Position numbers and translations under genes: made by a program
Notes under the pieces: model-generated
The model's input: the letters and a program-made list of their open reading frames with translations, nothing else
Database searches by the model: none
What the model was told of the DNA's origin: nothing
Shown: positions 45,354 to 56,600 of the stretch, one piece after another
Layout: each line of letters starts with the position of its first letter
Numbering within the stretch: position 1 is the stretch's first letter
Assembly (NCBI GenBank): GCA_010909165.1
Contig: MU008174.1
Location: 434,001 to 498,000 of the forward strand
DNA: 64,000 nt
Source of the DNA: Anthoceros angustus
Lineage: Eukaryota; Streptophyta; Anthocerotopsida; Anthocerotales; Anthocerotaceae
Direction: 5' to 3'

Positions 45354-47620
45354 TTTCATTTAATTTAGAGGACCTCAAGACTTTTACATGGAGCGAACCG
45401 ACAGGGAGGTCTTGGAGAAAGAACAACACGATGGCTCTTTGCGAGTAGAGATCATATATCTCCAGGCAGCTTTTAGGAGCCTTGGAATAGGCATGTCGTA
45501 CCGCAAATAGGCGACATAGCTGTCATGGGTGCTATCTACATGCATATCCACTTCGGTCCATCAGCCTAAGACTATATCCGCCTAACGTACACCTACCTAG
45601 CCTAAGGCTACAGCCATGAACACAAAAACCAATTGTCAGAATCACATTTGCAGTATCACCACAAGCTCCGATCAATTCAAAGTACTCCTCCAAGACGTTG
45701 GCGAACGGGAAGCTATATGCACACACTATGTGCTTTACTTAGCTTGTGCAAACAAAAAAATCCGTGCGCGCGGAGCACCACGTGCTGCCATGGTTTTATC
45801 CTCTATCAGCGATGTGTGACACCACCTTCAACCCACAGGCGTGATGCATCCTTATCGGGCACTACCCACCCGAGATGCAAGTAGACACATAGGCCCAGAG
45901 TTTGGGCGAATCAGTGGCGAATTAGTACCCGTATGGAGTACCCTCCTTTTGTTGGTTTGAAAATTTTGTAAATCATCCAAGTATCTAGGCATGCCCGACC
46001 TCCCTCGAGCGAGGTCTAAAGTGCGAGATTACCTTCTTGATTATGGTGTTATGCTCTATCATATGGTTCCTCTCCAAACTTCCGGGCCCCGACACTCCAA
46101 CAACAACAAAGCGCATCTAGATTACTCCACATTAGCAGCAGCCACAACACCTTTGCACTGCTCCGTGAGATCTTCCTCTGTTTTTCACTGATGTGAGCAC
46201 CTAATCATGCTTGCACCCGAATGTCCAGTTGTGCATTGTGGAGGATCTTGGTCTCATTGCCTTTATTGAAGTCGCTTGGGCCCCCGTGCCGCTACGGTGG
46301 TTCAAAGTGTTATGCTGTCCTTGTCTACCTTGACCTTCACTAGTCGTGGATTTCAAAATGCATTGATTTGCCCCTTATCGAAACTTTGAGATATTGACGA
46401 AGATTGTCTCGTTTCCATGCTATTTGGCAATTGTTTTTGATATACTTTGCTTTATATAAAAATTTTAAATATAGAAAATTTATACGGAAGTTTTTTCTAA
46501 CCATTGGTTTACATGAGCACTTCAAATATAAAGATGTCTTAGAAATTACTTTTCTAATCTTTGCTTTGTCGTGGATTTCAAATGCATTGCCCTTGGTTGA
46601 AGTGGAGTCCAACTTTGGCACTCTTTGAAGCTGGATGAGAGGTTCATAATGTTCTCTCTCTGCATCAAACAAAATACTTAAAGGTCTTGACATTGAAGAG
46701 ACAGATGTATCATATTTGCATATCAACTTCTTGTTTTGCATCGACCACACGAAGATCCTTCTCCTCAAGGCTATACTTAACCATTGGATGGCAGTGGCAT
46801 CACCCCATAAGCCCTTTGACTTTGCTGGCAGTTTCATATTATCGATATATTGTTTGATGTTTTTGATATTTGGTCCATGGATGCTAACCAAGACTTCATG
46901 TGAATAGATTTCCACAGTCGCCATTGCATTGGGATCTTTTTCTTCTATGCTTCTTTCCAATTGCAACATTGCTTTGATTCGCAATTCCGCTGACGTTACT
47001 ATTCCATTCAATAAATATGCAATAGAGTCATATAAACAGTCGCCTACAATGTATTGAAAATCTTCACTTGTTTCAAGTCCGTGATGTCGTAAAACGGTGT
47101 GAATATCCGGTAATAGTGCGCTCGTATCCATTTGTTATGAATCCTCAATAATCTATTGTTTCTTGAAGAAAACTTTATGTAGCTATAGGGACATATATAG
47201 GCAGCACGTTATTTCTTGAAGGCATCTCAAGTCTTTCCCATAAAAGTGTCGCATAGTGCTAGGAAATAACTTTTTAGGGCTAGCCTCATCCCAAAGATAC
47301 GGAGGCCTACTTAATCTTTAACTAACTGCCTTAAACATATTAGTTTGCTTAAAGTCTAAGCAAAGCCTTGCTACCACTAACCTCTTAAGTTACTAACTTA
47401 GATAAACAATAATTCCCACATGCATGGCTTTGTACTTATATATAGAGGCTTATTTCACCTATAAGTGACTACCTTAAATCAGATTAGTTTGCTTAGAATT
47501 CAACCAAAAGCATGCAGAATAAAATGCATACAAAGCTAGATGACATATATAGTCAATATGCTGCTGGTTAACAAAACTTAATATAATAATAATGTATTAC
47601 AGATATATATGTTCTTACGG
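45354..47620 (-). mobile_element. OTU-element family, most complete copy
   Basis: Collinear with the copies near 27 kb and 40 kb. It contains the small ORF equivalent (45532-45726 -), the intact OTU-like ORF (46340-47131 -) and the AT-rich flank with an empty SINE site at 47449-47453. No long terminal repeats or transposase were recognised. The recurrence of a protein-coding unit in three places with shared flanks supports a mobile origin. Confidence 0.6.
46340..47131 (-). CDS. OTU-like cysteine protease domain protein of a repeat element
   Basis: A 263-codon open frame on the minus strand. Residues 30-41 (GDCLYDSIAYLL) resemble the OTU catalytic block, with Cys32. W109-G110-D111 starts the conserved WGDATAIQWLSIALRRRIFV strand-helix, and H161 lies in EREHYEPLIQL as the catalytic His. 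Usual OTU blocks read DG(N/D)C; here the first Asp is Val29. The C-terminal ~90 residues are basic, AT-rich in codon use and include an internal near-repeat (FEIHD twice), suggesting read-through into spacer. OTU enzymes cleave ubiquitin or ubiquitin-like chains, and the domain is also found in several transposons and large DNA viruses. The three related copies here argue for a transposon-borne gene rather than a host gene. Confidence 0.6.
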   Translation of the reverse strand: MDTSALLPDIHTVLRHHGLETSEDFQYIVGDCLYDSIAYLLNGIVTSAELRIKAMLQLERSIEEKDPNAMATVEIYSHEVLVSIHGPNIKNIKQYIDNMKLPAKSKGLWGDATAIQWLSIALRRRIFVWSMQNKKLICKYDTSVSSMSRPLSILFDAEREHYEPLIQLQRVPKLDSTSTKGNAFEIHDKAKIRKVISKTSLYLKCSCKPMVRKNFRINFLYLKFLYKAKYIKNNCQIAWKRDNLRQYLKVSIRGKSMHFEIHD

Positions 47621-47764
47621 GGAGATATATTATCAATACATTTTTTGAAGTTCCAAGGTCTAAGGTCCAAGGTTTTAGAATTATTTCAAAAAGCCTTATA
47701 ATAAGATGATCTTATTGCAGTAAAAAAGCCCAATCTATCCTCCCTTCAAGCTGTGACATCTTGG

Positions 47765-47845
47765 GTCCATTGGAACTCCATAATCAAGCATCCTTGGGAA
47801 GGATCGATACTTGGATAGGGTGCTATGCATTCCCCAGCTGTAGGC
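47765..47845 (+). repeat. 5S-rRNA-like repeat segment
   Basis: CATTGGAACTCCATAATCAA, then GCATCCTTGGGAAGG, then TCGATACTTGGATAGGGTGC and ATTCCCC align in order with the 3' two thirds of 5S rRNA, including the box C region. This is the best of the four 5S-like segments in the window. It lacks the 5' third and cannot be a functional 5S gene. Confidence 0.6.
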
Positions 47846-47931
47846 GGATGGGTTGGCACTGTTCCCTAGCTCCATGGCCCCCACAACCTTCCTTCCGTCT
47901 CCCTTTAAGGAGTGACATCCAGATAGACATG

Positions 47932-47980
47932 GGTTCATTAGAAGTCCACAATCAAGTGTCCTTGGGACAGATCGGTATTA
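47932..47980 (+). repeat. Partial 5S-rRNA-like segment
   Basis: GGTTCATTAGAAGTCCACAA, then TCAAGTGTCCTTGGGACAG, then ATCGGTATT is a second, truncated 5S-like piece 90 bp downstream of the previous one, with the same lead-in (GACATC...TGGGTTCATT). Confidence 0.5.
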
Positions 47981-48420
47981 AGGGCAAATCGTTTTATTAA
48001 CCGATACAAGAAAACAGCCGGGAGCCGAGGTCCCAAGTGGTGCGTGACTACAATAATTGTCCATTGTTTAGGACAGGACTGTCACAGGACCCTTTCGACA
48101 AGCTCCATTCCTTCTACTAGAAGTTAGTCCTCTCCACAACACAACGACGAATATGAGCCCGACCGCTGCGCTTGCTGGGGGTATGTCACAGGAACTTGAA
48201 CTCAGAGCCTCAAAATCCGCATGGGTTGGAAAACGCTCTGAACTTGAGCGAAAGATACGGAGAATCTTCCGCCAAAAACGTTGAAGCATGTGGTAAGCAA
48301 TAGGAAAATAGTCCCCTATGCAGTCAGGCCTGACTGACCCCAATACCATCGGGGAAGCAGTACAACCTTCTACGGTACTCTGCCCAAAGCTCTGACCAGC
48401 CGTCCGTCGGTAGGGCATCT

Positions 48421-49645
48421 CTCTTGTGGAGATGTACTTCAAGCATAGAAAGTTTGAGCATGCCCAACGTGTGTTTGATAGGTTGTGCTTGAAGAGCGTG
48501 GCTACTTGGAATGCAATGATCACAGGATTTCTTCAGCATGGGTTCGACGAGGAAGTCCTCAATCTTTATACGAGAATGCAAGACGAGGCTATCACCGCAC
48601 CCGATCATGTTAGCATGTTCCAGAACTGGAAATTTGCGGCAGGGTCAGCAACTTCACTCGCAACTTCAGCACAAGGGTTTTGAAGCCGATCTTGCTATAG
48701 GCAGTAGCCTGGTGGACATGTATGCCAAATGTGGCAGTGTAGAGGATGCTCGCAGGGTGTTTGACAGATTGCCCACAAGAGATGCAGTGACGTGGAGTTC
48801 CTTGATCGCAGGATATGCTCAGCAAGGACTTGGTCAGGAAGCTCTAGCGCTTTACAAAATGATGCAACAGGAGGACTTGCCTCCAGCAGATGCTGTTACA
48901 TATGTGTCCCTCCTAAGAGCGTGTGCCAGTATTGGGGCTTTGCATCTGGGAATGCATCTTCACGCCGAGATTCGGGAAAGAGGGCACAAAGTTGATGCCT
49001 TGGTCGGCAACAGCCTCGTGGACATGCATGCAAAATGTGGCAGCTTACAGGATGCTCGTAGAGTGTTCGACAGATCGCCCAGACCAGATGTAGTGACATG
49101 GACTGCGCTTATAACTGGTTGTGCCCAACACTGTGGCAGCCACATGGCAATCCAATGCTCGAAGAGATGGTGAGTTCACTCATGTGACTTTTATCTGTCT
49201 TCTCGTAGCATGCAGTCATGGGAGCCTAGTGAATCCTGCCCAGCAGTACTTCAACACGATGGTGGAGGACAATGGCATCAGCCCCAGTGTTCAACATTAT
49301 AGTTGCATGGTCGACATTCTTGGGCGATCAGGCCACCTGGACGAGGCTGAAATGATGCTGACACATCTGCCTCTAAAAAATCCTGTGGGGTGGAGAACTT
49401 TGCTAAGTGCTTGCAAAATCCATGGTGACGTTCTGATGCACAGAGGATACAAGACTTGAGAATGGCGGCAGGTGCTTTTAAGAAGCCTGCAAGGGCATGG
49501 ATTGGGGTGAACAAAAGACTTCAAACATTCATTGTCGGGGGAGAAAGGGATGACATCTCTTCCAAGCTCAAGAGTATGAATCTGAAGTTGGTGCAACAAG
49601 GGGGCCACGCTCCACACACAGGACTGGTACTCAAGCCAGTGTGAG
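48421..49645 (+). pseudogene. PPR (PLS-E type) pseudogene
   Basis: Successive frames encode PPR motifs: FEHAQRVFDRLCLKSVATWN (~48450), then SSLVDMYAKCGSVEDARRVF, VTWSSLIAGYAQQGLGQEAL and VTYVSLLRACASIGALHLG (~48700-48950). An E-type region follows (SCMVDILGRSGHLDEAEMML, VGWRTLLSACK, ~49300-49410) and a C-terminal GAFKKPARAWIGVNK...HTGLVL (~49470-49640). Frame changes near 48635, 49150 and 49445 interrupt it, and no start with a transit peptide is visible. It is clearly related to, but diverged from, the 20-24.7 kb PPR gene. Confidence 0.8.
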
Positions 49646-50664
49646 AAACAGAAAAAGAAGGCGCCTTGGCTCACTTAAGCTCATCTCTGTCCCCGGAGGC
49701 GGACTGCTGCGGCTGCACATGCGTGTAGTATTGTCCTTTTTGTGCGACTTTTTGTCCCTCTCGCCGAGACCCCGGTGGTCTACATCCTTAACCCCAGATT
49801 GACTAATTAACCGGAATTTCGGAAATTCGGGCTAATTCGTTTTTATTTTTTATGGGTGGATGAAGCATCTGATAATTCAGGATAAATAAAGAGGAATCCT
49901 TGGCTGTCGACCAAGCTCAATGTTGTCGAAAACGGATGTATGTAATACCAAATGGTTTGATTGCAACCTCTTGAAGTTTTCTCCACGAGACGCAATTAAA
50001 ATGCGAATCTTCTAAGATGAAGAAGAATGCACTTTTCTCGTGTACTTTGAATAGATTGTCACACATTGATCCTTGAGGCAGAGTTTCAATCACCATCACA
50101 AAACTGCATGTATCCATTGATGCAGCCAGTTTAAATAAAGAGCTATAACTCTTTGTTGATTTGTAAAATTATTGGATAATGTTTTCCAATCTACAAACGT
50201 TTCCAAGTGACTAGGCAAAATGTAGTAACAACGACCACATTGTCCATTATTGGATAATGTCGTACCATGTTGTAACACCATGTAAAGGTGTTTATAATAG
50301 ACAACAATCTTAGATCCTATACCAAGAACATTTAGGGTTCTAGTCAGTAGGATCCAAGATTTAAACCATTATACTCCCTGAAAACTTTAGTTCCTTCAAA
50401 TTGTCAGATTTAGAGCGCTTTGAAATAAGGAACTCAATGGATTATTTATTCTTATATAACATAACTTAGGAATAATGTTGATCAACTGTTTTTATAATAT
50501 CATATGAACTAATTTCATAAACACTTACACACTTTTGATATATTAGATGATATTAATTAGATGCAATACTCATACCTATGTAGACGCCGAAGAACTAATT
50601 ACAATTTAAATAAAATAATTTCTTATTATAATGCAAAGTACATATGTATGGTCTTTAAATAGAC
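49646..50664. other. AT-rich spacer, no gene
   Basis: AT content rises sharply from about 49820 toward the kinase gene. No coding features were seen. TATTATAATGC about 40 bp before the kinase start could serve as a TATA-like element. Confidence 0.5.
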
Positions 50665-51804
50665 ATGGGTGCAAATCGTGGGGCGTGGGAGAGAATTCAA
50701 TCTATTTTTTCAAAGAGCAAAAAAGTTATTAGCTCAAAAAGTTTAAGTACAATAAATGAAATTACACTAGCATCAAAAGGATCTATAAAATCAGACCAAG
50801 AACTATTGAAATCTGCTTGTAAACATATCTTTCTTGAAAATCCACAAGTTTTTAAAACAAAGGTAGCTTTCAAGAAAAGATACAATGTGTATAAAGATCA
50901 TGCACTAGGTATAGGTAGTTATTCTCTTGTATTCAAATGTGTAGATAAATCCAATAAAAAAGAGTTAGCTTGTAAAGTGGTTGACAAATCCATAGTTTTG
51001 CCAAGTTGGGATTTTGTCCGAGGTCTTCAACTTGAAGTCAAAATATTGCAAGAAATTCTCCCTCCACATCCGTATATAATAGGTATAAATGGACTATTTG
51101 AAGATAAAAAAAAAGTGCACATTGTAATGGAACTATGTAAAGGTGGACAATTGTTTGAACGTGCTTTTAAATTTAATGAACAAAATGCGCGTAGAGTGTT
51201 TAGACAAATTATAGAGGCTGTGGAATTTTTTCATAGCCACGGTGTTGTGCATCGAGATTTGAAACCAGAAAATGTGTTATTTGTAAATGACTCGGATGAA
51301 TCTCCTGTAAAGATTATTGACTTTGGATTAGCCGCATACGATCCTAAAAAGTCTGTCAAGAATTTTGTTATGACTGATGTAGTAGGTACTCGAAAATATA
51401 TGGCTCCAGAACTTTTTAGAGTACGAGATAAAGGGCTCTCACATGGTAATCATGGTTCTAGTGTTGATATTTGGGCTTTGGGTGTAATATTATATGAACT
51501 ACTGTGTGGCTATATGAGTACTCCCTTTGATACTTATGAAGAAGCTATGGAAAGCTCTAGTATATCGCCTTCTAAATTAAGATTTGTTAGAGAAATGTTT
51601 CCAAAATCTGCCTCGGATTTACTAGTTAAAATATTCATTCAAGATAGTAGGCAACGTATAACAGCTCAAGGAATGTTGAAACATCCTTGGTTAATAGAAC
51701 AAGAAGAAATTTTAGATGAGAAGAATGCTAAAGATAGTACATTAGAAATCGAAAACAATAAAACCTCAAAAAAACAACCAAAATCTTGCATTATACATGA
51801 ATGA
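50665..51804 (+). CDS. Intronless Ser/Thr protein kinase, CDPK/CaMK-like catalytic domain
   Basis: A 379-residue uninterrupted frame. Kinase landmarks are the glycine loop GIGSYSLV (82-89), Lys104 in LACKVVDK, Glu124, HRDLKPEN (196-203), DFG (219-221), GTRKYMAPE (241-249) and DIWALGVILYE, with the domain at about 77-343. The catalytic set is complete. The 76-residue N-terminal extension is basic and Ser/Lys-rich; the C-terminal ~35 residues are charged and end CIIHE. No EF-hands follow, unlike full-length CDPKs. Codon use is extremely AT-rich compared with the GC-richer PPR, GAE and Pescadillo genes. Intronless structure and odd composition suggest a retrogene or transferred gene; the closest group looks like plant calcium-dependent or PEPC-kinase-like enzymes, but substrate and role are unknown. 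Confidence 0.85.
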   Translation: MGANRGAWERIQSIFSKSKKVISSKSLSTINEITLASKGSIKSDQELLKSACKHIFLENPQVFKTKVAFKKRYNVYKDHALGIGSYSLVFKCVDKSNKKELACKVVDKSIVLPSWDFVRGLQLEVKILQEILPPHPYIIGINGLFEDKKKVHIVMELCKGGQLFERAFKFNEQNARRVFRQIIEAVEFFHSHGVVHRDLKPENVLFVNDSDESPVKIIDFGLAAYDPKKSVKNFVMTDVVGTRKYMAPELFRVRDKGLSHGNHGSSVDIWALGVILYELLCGYMSTPFDTYEEAMESSSISPSKLRFVREMFPKSASDLLVKIFIQDSRQRITAQGMLKHPWLIEQEEILDEKNAKDSTLEIENNKTSKKQPKSCIIHE

Positions 51805-52087
51805 TAACTCAAGTTCTCTTTCTTATGAAAAGATAACCATGTGGGAAAGATATGTAATAAACTGGACCAAGTTTAAGATAAATAATATCGTAATCTTAAT
51901 TCGTAACGTTTTATGGATTTTTATTTACAGTTTAATTTTATTTAAAAGTATTTTCACAACTCAAACTCATACTTACCAACCTATTTATCCTTCCTATTTA
52001 ATTTTACTTCCTTCTTTCACACATATCTATTGCCCTCTAAAGGGCACTATTGGGTGCAATGATAAAATACAACATCATAGCAGGTGA
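51797..52087 (+). CDS. Small ORF overlapping the kinase stop, one predicted membrane segment
   Basis: A 96-codon frame starts in the last bases of the kinase gene in another frame. It contains one hydrophobic segment (VILIRNVLWIFIYSLILF). It could be a frame-shifted continuation of the kinase transcript, a separate small protein or chance in AT-rich DNA. No homology recognised. Confidence 0.15.
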   Translation: MNDNSSSLSYEKITMWERYVINWTKFKINNIVILIRNVLWIFIYSLILFKSIFTTQTHTYQPIYPSYLILLPSFTHIYCPLKGTIGCNDKIQHHSR

Positions 52088-52107
52088 TGCATCCTCAATA
52101 ACCCTCA

Positions 52108-52400
52108 GTGGTATGTCTGCCCTCGAGGTCTAAAGCGCAACATTCTCCCCCATTGATAACCTCCCTCGCATGAGGTCTGAAGCGAGGTCTAAAGCGTGAC
52201 ATTCTCCCCCGTAGATAGCCTCCCTCGTGCGAGGTCTAAAGTGCAAGATCCTTCCTCGTGCGAGGTCTAAAGTGCAAGATCCTCCGTCGTGCAAGGTCTA
52301 AAGTGCAAGATCCTCCCTCGTGGGAGCTCTAAAGCGCGGTATTCTCCCACGTTGATAGCACCGGCCTCGGACGTGGGAGGTTTAAGGCGCAAGATGTTGG
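52108..52400 (+). repeat. Imperfect ~33-bp tandem repeat with a palindromic core
   Basis: Repeats of the form CCTCCCTCGTGCGAGGTCTA plus AAGTGCAAGAT occur about six to eight times with drift (variants AAGCGTGACATTCTCCCCC). The core CCTCGTGCGAGG is self-complementary. A single related unit occurs at about 46000-46025 (CCTCCCTCGAGCGAGGTCTA). Confidence 0.75.
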
Positions 52401-52915
52401 TACGATGTCAATCGACTTGTGGTATCTCACGGCCTCCCACTGGTTCTGTCTTCCTATAATTGCAGGGTCCTCAGCTCATGCAAACGTGTTGAATTGGAGC
52501 TTCAAATGTGACAACCAAAAGTTTGGAATACATACCAAACATAGAAATTTGATGGATCTAGAATCTTTATCCAAAAAATGGATTGTGTATACACATTTTT
52601 TGAGTACCAGTAAGTGTTTTGTCTAATTGTGAAGAAAGATGCAAATGCTATTATTGTAAATTGATTCTTTCAAATTCTTGTGAAATCAAGAAGACTAGTA
52701 GGTTTATTCTAATTTGTTTGACTACTTTTCGTCCTATATTCACGCTTGGACACACGAATGCAGCAAAGATGAAGTTAAACAAGTTAGGCACTTGATGAAT
52801 AAGTAGAGATAAAATAAATAGATAGAAGATAACTATATTATATACGATAAAATAAATAAAATAAATAAATATTATATGCAATGTTATTTTTAAGATATAT
52901 TCTAGATGTGGTGCC

Positions 52916-53400
52916 TTGGCTACTTCCCTACCACATAGCGTCATCCTTGAAAACACATCCGTTGCCGTTTCTCATTTGCCACCCATGAACAGAAGCGTTG
53001 AACGTCTGGTGGTCGTTGGGGTGCGGGACGGGGTGCTAGCTGACACGTCTGCTCTATGTTCCTTGGCACACTACTGTATGTATATACTGTTGTTTCTTGC
53101 TCTGACATTGAATTTGGACACCGTCCTACTGGTGTACGAGTGCATGCCTAGCCTCAGCCTGGATCGTCGCCTCTACCAGGACCAGAGGTGCTATCCTGGA
53201 CGCAGAGAGTTCATGTGCTCTCCACTGACTGGAAGACGGGCATTCTGCACCAGGACATCAAGCCGGGCAACATGCTGCTCGATTCCAAACTGGAAGCCTG
53301 GTTGGGAGAATTCGGCCCCTCCCACCTGGTGGAGGAGACTACCACCGCGGACGTCACGATGACAGAGTTAGCTTTCTTCCTCTCTGTGAGGTGTATGTAG
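52916..53400 (+). pseudogene. Receptor-like kinase relic
   Basis: Fragments in two or more frames resemble a plant receptor-like kinase: NTSVAVSHLPPMNRSVERL (subdomain II-III, with Ser where the catalytic Lys should be), LLVYECMPSLSLDRRLY (subdomain V), GILHQDIKPGNMLLDSKLEA (HRD changed to HQD) and GEFGPSHLVEETTTADVTM (DFG changed to EFG). The missing catalytic residues and frame changes show it is non-functional. Confidence 0.75.
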
Positions 53401-53633
53401 TGCGATTTCCCCAAAGAACAAATTCTTCTTGTATAATCAATCAGATTCAGGTACAAGAAAACCACAATGACAGGCTAATGAGGACCGACGTACCAGGCGC
53501 TTGTGGTGAAGCAGCACACTCTCTTCGTAGTACTATTTACAACACGCCTCTCATGGGTTCTACAAAATTGGGCTCTTTTGAGGTGGGATTCGCCTCATGA
53601 TGAATGTGAATCTTTGTTACAACCTTGTCCTGT

Positions 53634-56600
53634 CTACTTTGCCCGCTTCTTCTCTTCCGCCTTCTTTTTCCGCTCCTTAAGGACATCAATTGCTGCTTTC
53701 TTCCTAGCTTTCCCCATCTGAGGACATGTGCATTTGACTTGAGGTTAGAAACGTGAGAAGGTGGCGATTGCTGTAATTTACACACAGAAGCAGCGGATTG
53801 ACAAAAGTACCTGCATGGCCTCATAAAGCTTCCGCTTCTTCCGAGGCATCATGACCTGAGCCATAGACAGCTCTTCGTTGGCGGGTGCTGGAGCTGTGGC
53901 AGCCACTTGGGGCTTCAAAGGCGCTTCATCATCCTCTTCCAAGGAGGTGTCATCACCTTGCTCTTTGCGAACTCGGAGTGACTCAGAATAAGACACCCCA
54001 GCTATCTCCGTCTTCAGGTCCTCGAGATGGGCTGCTTCCGTCGCAGCAGCCTGCTCCAGCACAGGACCCCCACGTCAGTGCTATGCATGACACCAGGTAA
54101 TGCTGAGAGGGAAAGAGGCAACCAGAGGCTCCCTCGGTTAGTCAGGAAGCTGATATCGAGAAGGAAGTGCAAGCGGAAGGGCAAACCTCCAGCTGCTTTG
54201 CCGCTTCATCCAGCTCACTCCGGTGCAACGCAGCTGCTACTTCAATATGATTAGAATCATCATCTTCCATTCCAGGAAGTGGCAAAACGTGATTTGATCC
54301 AGCCTTCATCCGCTTGATGGTTTCTGCATACTCAGGCATGTAACCTTCAGCTTCATTGTCGACAAAAGGTGAAAGATGGGGAGGAGGAATCCTGCAGTCC
54401 AGATGCATTGAACTTGTAAGTCCAGAAACTAAACTACCCAGCTGTGGCTCAGCTGAACGGTAACTTGGTTGGTTGGTTGGTGCACTCACTTGCCAAGGAG
54501 GTATTCATCAGTAGGTAGCAGCAGCCGAAAATTTGCTGAGTCATACACCCATTGCGGCTGGACATAAACTCTTGACAGAAACTTGTGACCTTGGACTGGG
54601 CGGTCAACAACCTATACAGTAAACCAAAGTAAAGCCAAATGAGACAGCAACAACTTTCACATAGGAGATGAGCAAGAAGTAACAGAACCGTCAGAATTCC
54701 CTGCCTGATAATCAATGTCTTCATCAGTCTCAGGGAAAGGTGCAGCACGGCCATTCCATGAGACATCCCCTCCAAAAGCTCGGATAACGAATAGCAATGA
54801 CTCCCTGGGAACCTGTTCAGACCACCGTGGAGTGAGTGGGCAGTTCTTATCAAGAATGGGTGGGCAGTTTTTATTACACAACAGCTGTCTGCAGCTTGTG
54901 CATGCAGCATATGCATTACAGTTACCTCTCGACCAAGGAAAAACTTCAGTCCCTTGAACAGTTTACGGCATGTCTGGGTCTCAGAATCCTCCATATCCTC
55001 GTCTTCATTTGTCTTGGCTTCGTCAGCATCCCTTGCCATTTTACCATTCACTCCATTCTCTGAGTTAGACGCCTTATCGCCAGCCAACAGCTTGCTCTGC
55101 AAAGAAGCAAGCCTCTCCTGCGACTCCAGTATCTGTTTTTCTGTTTGCTCTGCCTGGGATTCTGGCATAGCAGCAGTAACATTCTCTTCCCCAGCAACTG
55201 GAGGTGGGGGCAAATCTGTAGCCAGATCCTTCATTACACCATAAAGTTCTGCAGCAAACAACTCAACTGAGAGAGAACAGCCACACAGAGATAGTAGAAG
55301 CCCAGAAGGAAAGAAGGATTCCATAACATTACCTGCAGCTTCAGCCTCCAGTTGATTGTTGAGAAGGGGAGGATATTGCAGACCAAAATCATGGTACAAC
55401 TTGAAGTTGACAAAACCAACAAGGGTCTGCATGACGGAGCAGAGTTTCAGTAAAGAGGACTAAATATAGTGCCACCAACCACACAACTACTACAAATGAG
55501 GGTACTGCCCCTTGACACATATGTATGCTCATACCTCATAAAACTCCACAAATGTAAGCATCACACGAAAGTCGACATCATCTGGAAGAACTTGGCTCAG
55601 CACATGTGGGGTAAGCCAGGTGATTTTTTGACCAGCTACTTCAGCCTGCATCCAGGTAAGTGCTTCACAGTTAGCCAAGGTGAGAATCAGATCACACCGT
55701 TGGCCGTGGAGGCAGGGCAGTGAAAATGCTCCACCAGGCTGATCATCACCTGATAATAAATGCCTTTCACAGCCACAAAAACTTTGCGCAATGCATATGA
55801 CCTTATGACGAAGGCTTGAAACTCAAGGGTAAGCCTGAAGGCAAGCAAACACAGTCAGTATAGCTGAGGCCCCGAATCCATACCATGAGCTGGAAGGAAT
55901 CATTCATGATGTAGTAAAACCACAAAGGGAATGACCGCTGCTTAGGACGTACCGCCGTGCAGACTGCACAACTTTGACTGGAATCTTGTGGGTTTTGTCA
56001 GCAGGGAGCACCGCAAAGAGATGTAACAGCGTCAATGGGTCATCCATGTCCCGAAGCGCATCAATAAATGAAGGGTATCTGTACAAAACCAACCAGCAAT
56101 GAGATCCCTGACGAAGCTTCACCATGACACGTGCCCAAGCTCTGACTGTCATCCAGGTGCCACATGGTGGCTAGACACAAACCTTTCCTTCACCAAATGA
56201 TCCAAGGAATAATCTGGCCTGCGGGCTACCAGGCGCTCAGCCAAGCTTTGGTTCTTCTTTGCCTTTGCCTTCCTCACCTTCTTTTCATAAGCCTTCAGAG
56301 CCCTGTACAATGACGAAATGTATCAGAAATCCGGGACACAAGGGGAGGAAACCTACACATTCATCCAGTACTCTTCACACCCAAACTCTTCTTCAGCAGA
56401 CTCGTGCAGATTCTCACCTTCCTTTCTCAAGCAAGGGCTCGTGCAGCAAAAAATTAATATCCTTAACATGATAGTAGGTCTTGCTGTGACCCTCAAACTT
56501 CTTCTTAGGCTCTCGAGGATGAATTCCCTTCAGGATACATAGCCGCCTGCAAATAACAAAAAACGATAAATCTTCCTATCCAGAATCACGACAGCAGATG

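Noticed and set aside
52916-53000. LENTSVAV near 52960 resembles LKNTSVAV of the C5-methyltransferase relic
   Set aside because: The neighbouring HLPPMNRSVERL and LLVYECMPSLSLD show it belongs to a receptor-kinase N-lobe (VAVK position); the nucleotide sequences differ at nearly every third position.
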